DNA from: Deltaproteobacteria bacterium
Lineage (GTDB): Bacteria; Myxococcota_A; UBA796; GCA-2862545
Reading direction: 5' to 3'
DNA: 11,630 nucleotides
Assembly (NCBI GenBank): GCA_019307545.1
Contig: JAFDJI010000086.1
Span: forward strand, 1 to 11,630
Shown here: piece after piece, positions 6,124 to 11,630 of the stretch
Numbering within the stretch: position 1 is the stretch's first letter
Layout: each line of letters starts with the position of its first letter
Program-made: the position numbers and the translations under genes
Notes under the pieces: generated by a model
The model's input: the letters and a program-made list of their open reading frames with translations, nothing else
Databases searched by the model: none
What the model was told of the DNA's origin: nothing

Positions 6124-6213
6124 ACGGGTTCGAGGAGGTGTCGCCCGCCTCTCGGCCCACAAGACGGGATCACAGTGACTTCATGTGACACGTCCCTCCC
6201 AGAGGTGACAGAC

Positions 6214-7152
6214 ATGGCACGACGCTTGCTTGGAGAGGAGACGGGGCACCGCCCGCAGAGGAGAGACTCCATGGCTTCTGGCAAACGTCGTCGGCCCAAT
6301 CCTCGGGACACCAGCAGCCAATTGCTCAACAAGTACCTGCGCAGCATGGGCGTGATTCCCCTCCTCACCGCAGAGGACGAGGTGGAGGTGGCGCGCCGTA
6401 TCGACGATGGCGGGCCCGACGCAGAGATGGCCAAGGCAGAGTTGATCAACGCCAACCTCCGCTTGGTCGTGTCCATCGCCAAGCAGTACACCTACCGGGG
6501 CCTGCCGCTCTCCGACCTGATCCAGGAGGGCAACCTGGGCCTGATCAAGGCGGTCGAGAAGTTCGATCACACCCGTGGCTTCAAGTTCTCCACCTACGCC
6601 TCGTGGTGGATCCGTCAGTCGATCATCCGAGCAATCGAGTCCCAGATCCGCACGATCCGCATTCCCATCTACAAGCTCGAGATCGTGAACCGGGTCAACC
6701 AGACCCAGAAGATGCTGTTCCAGCGGCTCGGCCGCGAGCCCACCCTCCCGGAGATCGCGACGCACCTGGAGATGGACCTCAACAAGGTCGAGCAGTTGGT
6801 GAAGATCACCCGAGAGCCGATGAGCCTCGACCAGATGGTGAGTGACGACTCCGACTCCACCATCGGTGACTTCATCGAGAACCCGAATGCCGAGGCGCCT
6901 TCGAACCAGATCGAGATCGCGTCGCTGCGGGAGCAGATCGACGGGGTGCTCGCGACCCTCACTCCGCGGGAGGAGAAGGTCATCCGCATGCGCTACGGTA
7001 TCGGCGAGCCAACGCACTATTCCCTGGAGGAGATCGGCACCCGCTTCTCCCTCACTCGGGAACGGATTCGCCAAATCGAGATCAAGGCACTACGTAAGTT
7101 GCGTCACGCCAAGCGACGCAGCGCGCTGTACGCCTTCATGGAAGCCGCATAA
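6214..7152 (+). CDS. RNA polymerase sigma factor, σ70 family group 2
   Basis: This 312-aa alternative sigma factor (293 aa from the second start) has a complete core. It contains region 1.2 (LLNKYLRSMGVIPLLTAEDE), region 2 (NLRLVVSIAKQYTYRGLPLS, DLIQEGNLGLIKAVEKFDHT, then STYASWWIRQSIIRAIESQI and RTIRIPIY), region 3 with GREPTLPEIA, and region 4 with LTPREEKVIRMRYGIGEP and the helix-turn-helix FSLTRERIRQIEIKALRKLR. Region 1.1 and the long non-conserved insert of primary RpoD are absent, which points to a group 2 factor of RpoS/SigB type rather than the housekeeping one. Two starts are credible: ATG 6214, 5 nt after a strong GAGGTGA, and ATG 6271 (MASGKRRRPNPRD), 7 nt after GAGGAG. I give the longer form. 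The gene is monocistronic, ends in a hairpin shared with the convergent gcv-side gene, and has a palindrome-rich leader. Which stress or stage it serves cannot be read from the sequence. Confidence 0.93.
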   Translation: MARRLLGEETGHRPQRRDSMASGKRRRPNPRDTSSQLLNKYLRSMGVIPLLTAEDEVEVARRIDDGGPDAEMAKAELINANLRLVVSIAKQYTYRGLPLSDLIQEGNLGLIKAVEKFDHTRGFKFSTYASWWIRQSIIRAIESQIRTIRIPIYKLEIVNRVNQTQKMLFQRLGREPTLPEIATHLEMDLNKVEQLVKITREPMSLDQMVSDDSDSTIGDFIENPNAEAPSNQIEIASLREQIDGVLATLTPREEKVIRMRYGIGEPTHYSLEEIGTRFSLTRERIRQIEIKALRKLRHAKRRSALYAFMEAA

Positions 7153-7177
7153 GGTAAGGTCCCACACGGACCCCCTC

Positions 7178-7212
7178 GAAGCCGGTCAGGTTCCCCCTTC
7201 CTGGCCGGCTTC
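7178..7212. terminator. long hairpin between convergent sigma factor and gcv-side gene
   Basis: GAAGCCGGTCAGG (7178-7190) pairs with CCTGGCCGGCTTC (7200-7212) over 13 positions with one G-U pair, around a 9-nt loop. It starts 26 nt after the sigma factor stop and includes the stop of the convergent 100-aa gene. On the plus strand it is followed by CACCTCTTT, only partly T-rich. It probably acts as a bidirectional transcript end. Confidence 0.6.
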
Positions 7213-7488
7213 ACCTCTTTCTGGCCCGGCTGCCAGCTGCGCGCGCCGCGCCGCCTCGATGCGCCGAAGCCGTTCGCGAGCGCGCGCGTAGTCGGACTGC
7301 CAGGGCCGGACGCCCGAGAGTTCCCGGGCAGCATCCAGGTAGATCGGGTGGGTCAAGTCCCCTGCACCCTCCCTTTCGGCCCAGTCCCACAGGGCATCGG
7401 CAGCGACCGGGTCCCCCTCCCGCAACCCACGGCTGCCCATGGCCAGCGCCACCATCAGCACCGCTATCCAGGCGCCGCTCGCCCTCAC
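7186..7488 (-). CDS. unknown 100-aa protein coupled to gcvP
   Basis: I do not recognise this protein. The GTG at 7488 overlaps the gcvP stop by 4 nt (GTGA), a typical coupled arrangement, so this start is preferred over longer readings that run into gcvP. The N-terminus, VRASGAWIAVLMVALAMGSRG, looks like a signal peptide or short membrane anchor. The rest is charged and mostly helical, with WDWAEREGAGDLTHPIYLDA and a C-terminal run rich in Arg and Ala (YARARERLRRIEAARRAQ). It has no cysteine and no recognisable enzyme motif. It is the last gene of the gcv cluster and ends inside the hairpin shared with the sigma factor. It may be exported and may have no functional link to glycine cleavage. 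It is less certain than its neighbours because it is short, but its frame is sensible and its coupling is clear. Confidence 0.6.
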   Translation of the reverse strand: MRASGAWIAVLMVALAMGSRGLREGDPVAADALWDWAEREGAGDLTHPIYLDAARELSGVRPWQSDYARARERLRRIEAARRAQLAAGPERGEAGQEGGT

Positions 7489-10331
7489 TCCGCGCTCGCC
7501 TCGGCATAGGCGCTCACCGGCAGGCAGGTGCACATGTGCTTGTCACCGTAGACATTGTCGATCCGGGACACAGCCGGCCAGTACTTGTGCAGCCGCTGGT
7601 GCGGCGTGGGATAGGCCGCCACCTCCCGGCTGTAGGCATGGTTCCAGTCGTCCGCAACCACCACCTCTGCCGCGTGTGGAGCGTGCTTGAGCGGATTGTC
7701 CTCGGGGTCGGCGTGGCCGGTTTCGATGGCGCGGACCTCCTCTCGGATGGCGATCATCGCCTCGCAGAACCGGTCCAACTCTTCCAGCGACTCACTCTCG
7801 GTGGGTTCGACCATCAGGGTGCCCGCGACGGGGAAGGACATCGTGGGCGCGTGGAACCCGTAGTCCACGAGGCGCTTCGCGATGTCGTCAACGGTGACCC
7901 CGGCGCTCGCTTTGAAGGGGCGGCAGTCCAGGATGCACTCATGCGCCACCCAACCGCCCGGGCCGGTGTACAGCACCGGGTAGTGCTCCCGGAGGCGCCT
8001 TGCCACGTAGTTGGCATTGAGGACGGCCACCTGGCTCGCCTGTCGCAGCCCGTCCGGACCCATCATCGCGATGTAGGCCCAGGTGATGGGGAGGATGCTC
8101 GGGCTCCCGAAGGGCGCTGCCGACACCGGGCCGATGGCCTGCTCGCCGCCCACTTCGACCAGCGGGTGGGAGGGCAGGAAGGGCGCCAGGTGCTCCGCGA
8201 CGCAGATGGGTCCCACCCCAGGACCACCGCCGCCATGGGGGATGCAGAAGGTCTTGTGGAGGTTGAGGTGCAGGACATCGGGGCCAAAGTCACCCGGCCG
8301 ACACAACCCCACCATGGCGTTGAGGTTGGCGCCATCCATGTAGACCTGGCCGCCATTGGCGTGGACCAGGTCGCAGATCTCGCGAATCGCCTCCTCGAAC
8401 ACCCCGTGGGTGGAAGGGTAGGTCACCATCAGCGCGGCCAGGTCGTCCTGGTGGGCCTCTGCCTGCGCTTGCAGGTCCGCCACGTCGATGTTCCCATGGT
8501 CGTCGCACTTCACCGCCACCACCCGCAGGCCCGCCATCGCGGCGCTGGCCGGGTTGGTGCCGTGGGCGGAGGCCGGGATGAGGCACACGTCCCGGTGGCC
8601 CTCCCCACGCACCTCGTGGTGGCGACGGATGACCAGCAGCCCGGCGTACTCCCCCTGCGAGCCGGCGTTGGGCTGCAGGGACACGGCAGCGAAGCCGGTG
8701 ATCTCGGCGAACCACCCCGAGAGCTGGCGGACGAGCGCGTGGTATCCACGCACCTGGTCGGCGGGGGCGAAGGGGTGGAGGCGACTAAAACCCTCCCAGG
8801 TCACCGGGATCATCTCCGTGGTGCCGTTGAGCTTCATGGTGCACGAGCCGAGAGGGATCATCGCGGTGGTGAGCGACAGGTCGCGCAACTGCAGCCGGTA
8901 CAGGTACCGGAGCATCTCGGTCTCGCAGTGGTACCGGGAGAAGGTGGGGTGGATGAGGAAGGGGGAGGTGCGACGCAGGTCGCGGAGCACCTGGTCGCCG
9001 TCGAGGGGTCCCGTCGCGCCCCGCGCCCCGAACACGTCCAGCAGGTCGCCAACGTCCTCGTCCCGCACCGTCTCGTCCAGCGCGATGCCGATGGTGTGCG
9101 CGTCGAGCGCACGCAGGTTGATGCACCGCTGCCGGGCCGCATCGAGGAGGGTGTCACGGCGGTCGCCCACGTCCACCGCCAGGGTGTCGAAGAACCGCGA
9201 CGTCCGAAGGCGGTAGCCGGCGGCCTGCAACCCCTTGGCCAACGTCCGGGTGTACCCGTGCACCCGGCGAGCGATGCGTTCGATCCCTTCGGGCCCGTGG
9301 TAAACCGCGTACAGCGCTGCTACGACCGCGAGCAGTACCTGGGCAGTACACACGTTGCTGGTGGCCCGTTCCCGACGGATGTGCTGCTCTCGCGTCTGGA
9401 GCGCCATCCGCAGCGCCTCTTTGCCTCGAGCGTCCTGGGACACCCCGATGATGCGCCCGGGCACGTTGCGCACGTAGGCATCACGGGTGGCGAGAAAACC
9501 CGCATGGGGCCCACCCCACCCGAGGGGAACCCCAAACCGCTGGGCGCTACCCACCGCGATGTCCGCCCCGAACTCCCCGGGGGGACGGAGAAGGGCCAGG
9601 GCGAGGAGATCGGTCGCGACCGTGACCACGGCCTTGTGCTGGTGCGCCTGGTCACAGAAGGCCGCGTAGTCACGGACAGCGCCATCGGTGGCCGGGTACT
9701 GCACCAATGCCCCGAACACCTCAGAGGAGAATTCGAAGGACCCGGGATCACCGACGACGACCTCGATGTCCATGTGTCGGGCCCGCGTCTGCACAACGGC
9801 GATGGTCTGGGGATGGCAGTCGTGGGCCACGAAGAAGACGCCGCGGCCCCGGGTGCGGGTCACGCGCTTGCTCATGGCCATCGCTTCGGCGGCGGCGGTC
9901 GCCTCGTCCAAGAGCGAGGCGTTGGCCACGGGGAGTGCCGTCAGGTCCTGTACGACCATCTGGAACAGCAGGAGCGCCTCGAGGCGGCCCTGGGAGATCT
10001 CGGCCTGGTATGGGGTGTAGGAGGTGTACCAAGCGGGGTTTTCCAACACGTTGCGAAGGATGACCGTCGGGGTCTCCGTGTCGTGGTATCCGCACCCCAG
10101 ATAGGACCGGTACACCTCGTTCGCCGCGGCCAACTCCCGCAGCGCCTGCAGCGCGTCGCGCTCGCTCGCCCCGGCCGGGAGATCGAGGTCCCCCTGCATG
10201 CGGATGCCCTTGGGCACCGCATGGTCCACCAGGTGGCCCAGGGAGGACAGCCCCAGCGTCGCGAGCATGTGGTTGACGTCAGCGGCCCGGGGCCCCAGGT
10301 GGCGGGTGACGAAGCGCTCCTCGACTGTCAT
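7485..10331 (-). CDS. gcvP: glycine dehydrogenase (decarboxylating), P protein, single chain
   Basis: GcvP is the pyridoxal-phosphate enzyme that decarboxylates glycine and passes the aminomethyl group to the lipoyl arm of GcvH (EC 1.4.4.2). From the ATG at 10331 it has 948 aa, the size of the single-chain form in which the two half-domains found as GcvPA and GcvPB elsewhere are fused. The cofactor lysine lies in HLNLHKTFCIPHGGGGPG (K693, codon 8255-8253), followed by the glycine-rich loop. The N-terminus FVTRHLGP is typical, as are PYQAEISQGRLEALLLFQ in the first half and GSCTMKLNGTTEMIPVTW in the second. A GTG at 10343 would add four residues; ATG 10331 is preferred because GGGAGAG lies 5 nt upstream. 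The gene begins 15 nt after gcvH, so it is in the same operon. All key regions are intact and it is very likely active. Confidence 0.97.
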   Translation of the reverse strand: MTVEERFVTRHLGPRAADVNHMLATLGLSSLGHLVDHAVPKGIRMQGDLDLPAGASERDALQALRELAAANEVYRSYLGCGYHDTETPTVILRNVLENPAWYTSYTPYQAEISQGRLEALLLFQMVVQDLTALPVANASLLDEATAAAEAMAMSKRVTRTRGRGVFFVAHDCHPQTIAVVQTRARHMDIEVVVGDPGSFEFSSEVFGALVQYPATDGAVRDYAAFCDQAHQHKAVVTVATDLLALALLRPPGEFGADIAVGSAQRFGVPLGWGGPHAGFLATRDAYVRNVPGRIIGVSQDARGKEALRMALQTREQHIRRERATSNVCTAQVLLAVVAALYAVYHGPEGIERIARRVHGYTRTLAKGLQAAGYRLRTSRFFDTLAVDVGDRRDTLLDAARQRCINLRALDAHTIGIALDETVRDEDVGDLLDVFGARGATGPLDGDQVLRDLRRTSPFLIHPTFSRYHCETEMLRYLYRLQLRDLSLTTAMIPLGSCTMKLNGTTEMIPVTWEGFSRLHPFAPADQVRGYHALVRQLSGWFAEITGFAAVSLQPNAGSQGEYAGLLVIRRHHEVRGEGHRDVCLIPASAHGTNPASAAMAGLRVVAVKCDDHGNIDVADLQAQAEAHQDDLAALMVTYPSTHGVFEEAIREICDLVHANGGQVYMDGANLNAMVGLCRPGDFGPDVLHLNLHKTFCIPHGGGGPGVGPICVAEHLAPFLPSHPLVEVGGEQAIGPVSAAPFGSPSILPITWAYIAMMGPDGLRQASQVAVLNANYVARRLREHYPVLYTGPGGWVAHECILDCRPFKASAGVTVDDIAKRLVDYGFHAPTMSFPVAGTLMVEPTESESLEELDRFCEAMIAIREEVRAIETGHADPEDNPLKHAPHAAEVVVADDWNHAYSREVAAYPTPHQRLHKYWPAVSRIDNVYGDKHMCTCLPVSAYAEASAE

Positions 10332-10346
10332 CGGCTCTCCCACCCC

Positions 10347-10730
10347 TCAGGACGCTTCCACCTTTGCTTCGTAGGCCGCGCCGTCCAACAGATCGTTCAG
10401 CTGGGAAAGATCGTCCACCCGCATGCGGACCAGCCAGCCGTCTCCGTAGGGGTCGTCGTTCACCGTCTCCTCGCCGCCGTCCAGCGCCTCGTTGACCGCC
10501 ACCACCTCCCCGTCCGCGGGGGCGTATACCTCGGCCACCGCCTTGACCGACTCCACCTCGCACAGGACGTTGCCCCCCGTGATCTGCTCTCCCACACTGG
10601 GCAGCTCCACGTGGACCAACTCACCGAGCGCATCCTGGGCGAAATCGGTGATGCCGATGGTGATGATGTTGTCCTCGACGAGAATCCACTCGTCGTGGTC
10701 GGTGTACTTCAGCTGGGAGGGAACGTTCAT
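10347..10730 (-). CDS. gcvH: glycine cleavage system H protein
   Basis: This 127-aa lipoyl carrier protein shuttles the aminomethyl intermediate from GcvP to GcvT and returns the dihydrolipoyl arm to lipoamide dehydrogenase. The lipoylation site is K63 within CEVESVKAVAEVYAPADGEV, the standard ESVKA motif. The N-terminal YTDHDEWI and ITIGITDFAQDALGELVHVE are also diagnostic. Its length is normal. The ATG at 10730 follows AAGGAG with good spacing and overlaps the gcvT stop by 4 nt (ATGA), showing translational coupling and the order gcvT-gcvH-gcvP. No lipoate attachment enzyme is encoded in the window; lipoylation must rely on genes elsewhere. Confidence 0.97.
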   Translation of the reverse strand: MNVPSQLKYTDHDEWILVEDNIITIGITDFAQDALGELVHVELPSVGEQITGGNVLCEVESVKAVAEVYAPADGEVVAVNEALDGGEETVNDDPYGDGWLVRMRVDDLSQLNDLLDGAAYEAKVEAS

Positions 10731-11630
10731 CGCTTCTCCTTTTGCGGGCGGATGTAGAAGGGGCCGCGGATCACTTCCCCGCTCGCCTCCCGACCCCGTA
10801 CGTCCACGACAAGACGGGTGCCTGGCCGTGCCAGGTCCCGTCGCACATAGGCCAGGCAGATGCCCTTCCCCAACGAGGGAGACCGGGTGCCGGAGGTCAC
10901 CTTCCCCACCACCTTGCCCTCGTGGAGCACGTCCATGCCATCACGGGCGATGCGCTTCCCCTCGAGGACGATGCCCACGAGGCGCTCTGGCTCGTTGCCC
11001 TTGCGGCGACGCAACGCGTCGGCGCCGAGGAATCCGCCGGGTTTGTCCAGCGCCACCGCAAAGCCCAGCCCCGCCTGGAACGGGCTGGTCTCGTCGGTAA
11101 GCTCGTGGCCGTAAAGGGGGTTGCGCACCTCGAGGCGGAGCGTGTCCCGAGCGCCCAACCCGCAGGGGAGGATGTCGAAGGAAGCGCCGGCTTCGAGGAT
11201 GGCGCCCCACAGCGGCCGTACGCTCTCGGCCGGGGCAAACACCTCGAAACCGTCCTCGCCGGTATAGCCGGTGCGAGCGACCACACATCCCGGCACGCCC
11301 GCCACGACGGCGCCGACCAACCCCCGGCTCTCCACCGAGGAGAGATCGGCCTCCACCAGGGGTTGCAGGGTGCGCTCTGCATCGGGACCCTGCACCGCGA
11401 GCAGGGACCACGCGTTGGAGACGTCGGTGAAGGTCGCCCCGTCGGAAATCGGGTTGTGCGCCACCATCCAGGAGAAGTCCTTGACGTGGTTGGCGGCATT
11501 CACCACCACCAGGTACGCCTCCTCCGCCACGTGGTACACGAACAGGTCGTCGACCGCACCGCCGCGCTCGTTGCACATCACGTGGTACTGCGCGTGCCCG
11601 ACGCCCAGCGCGCCGACATCGTTGGACAGC
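10727..11630 (-). CDS. gcvT: aminomethyltransferase, glycine cleavage T protein (5' end outside window)
   Basis: GcvT transfers the methylene group from the aminomethyl-lipoyl arm of GcvH to tetrahydrofolate and releases ammonia (EC 2.1.2.10). About 300 residues are present and the frame is open to base 11630, so roughly the first 50-60 residues are missing. Diagnostic parts are LSNDVGALGVGHAQYHVMCN followed by GGAVDDLFVYHV (containing the conserved DDL acidic pair), ARTGYTGEDGFEVFAP, and GLGARDTLRLEVRNPLYGHE. An internal GTG at 11581 is not the true start, because conserved family sequence continues upstream of it. The stop overlaps the gcvH start. Any promoter or glycine riboswitch of the operon would lie beyond the right edge and cannot be judged. 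The protein is a paralogue of the YgfZ-type protein at the left end of the window. Confidence 0.96.
   Translation of the reverse strand, partial: LSNDVGALGVGHAQYHVMCNERGGAVDDLFVYHVAEEAYLVVVNAANHVKDFSWMVAHNPISDGATFTDVSNAWSLLAVQGPDAERTLQPLVEADLSSVESRGLVGAVVAGVPGCVVARTGYTGEDGFEVFAPAESVRPLWGAILEAGASFDILPCGLGARDTLRLEVRNPLYGHELTDETSPFQAGLGFAVALDKPGGFLGADALRRRKGNEPERLVGIVLEGKRIARDGMDVLHEGKVVGKVTSGTRSPSLGKGICLAYVRRDLARPGTRLVVDVRGREASGEVIRGPFYIRPQKEKR

Noticed and set aside
6170..6188. TCACA-N9-TGTGA as a CRP-type site
   Set aside because: The half-sites are in inverted order and the spacer is 9, not the TGTGA-N6-TCACA of CRP/FNR sites. It is kept only as part of the leader-repeat observation.
7536..10757. 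A 1073-codon open frame on the plus strand opposite gcvP and gcvH
   Set aside because: It is a shadow of the highly GC-biased gcvP/gcvH codons: rich in His, Arg, Gly and Val, with no domain, and fully antisense to two certain genes.
1..11630. CRISPR arrays, tRNA or rRNA genes, transposases, phage or toxin-antitoxin genes
   Set aside because: I saw no regularly spaced direct repeats, tRNA-like cloverleaf ends, inverted terminal repeats with a transposase, or recognisable defence genes in any frame.
10727..11630. Glycine riboswitch for the gcv operon
   Set aside because: The operon's 5' leader lies beyond the right edge, and no riboswitch-like structure is seen inside gcvT.

Overview
The window is high-GC, densely packed bacterial chromosome from a Gram-negative organism. 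It has no rRNA, tRNA, CRISPR array, insertion sequence or phage genes. A TolQ/ExbB-TolR/ExbD pair, a σ70 factor without region 1.1, an FtsB-like protein and a Ser/Thr-kinase-like membrane protein together suggest a deltaproteobacterial or Myxococcota-type genome. That placement is an inference, because no marker gene here fixes the taxon.

Layout, left to right. (1) Bases 1-3376, minus strand, is a probable operon of four genes. In transcription order these are a hydrophobic, TMEM198/DUF4203-like membrane protein (3376-2783), a kinase-fold protein with degraded catalytic motifs and an apparent frameshift in its membrane-anchored C-terminal part (2786-1289), a small single-pass protein with a Pro/Ala/Glu-rich acidic tail (1207-839), and a YgfZ-family folate-binding protein (about 888 to beyond base 1). 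(2) Bases 3430-3765, plus strand, encode an FtsB/DivIC-type division protein divergent from that operon; a perfect 15-bp palindrome lies in the 53-bp gap. (3) Bases 4884-3827, minus strand, hold an overlapping exbB/tolQ-exbD/tolR pair. (4) Bases 4948-6057, plus strand, encode a predicted membrane- or envelope-associated zinc aminopeptidase. (5) Bases 6214-7152, plus strand, encode a group 2 σ70 factor, preceded by a roughly 155-bp leader rich in inverted repeats. (6) Bases 11630-7186, minus strand, hold the glycine cleavage genes gcvT (5' end outside the window), gcvH and single-chain gcvP, then a 100-aa unknown protein that overlaps the gcvP stop by 4 nt.

GcvT, GcvH and GcvP, with a lipoamide dehydrogenase encoded elsewhere, break glycine down to CO2, NH3 and a methylene group carried on tetrahydrofolate. 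The YgfZ protein at the other end of the window is a structural relative of GcvT that supports Fe-S protein maintenance. Translational coupling by 4-nt overlaps (GTGA or ATGA) recurs at four junctions: 2783-2786, 4270-4273, 7485-7488 and 10727-10730.

Most of the window is ordinary housekeeping. The parts worth a second look are the pseudokinase-like operon with its frameshift and acidic-tail partner, the palindrome cluster ahead of the sigma factor, and the palindrome between the divergent ftsB and membrane-protein genes. I see no clear evidence of a wholly new multi-gene system. No gap between genes exceeds 300 bases.
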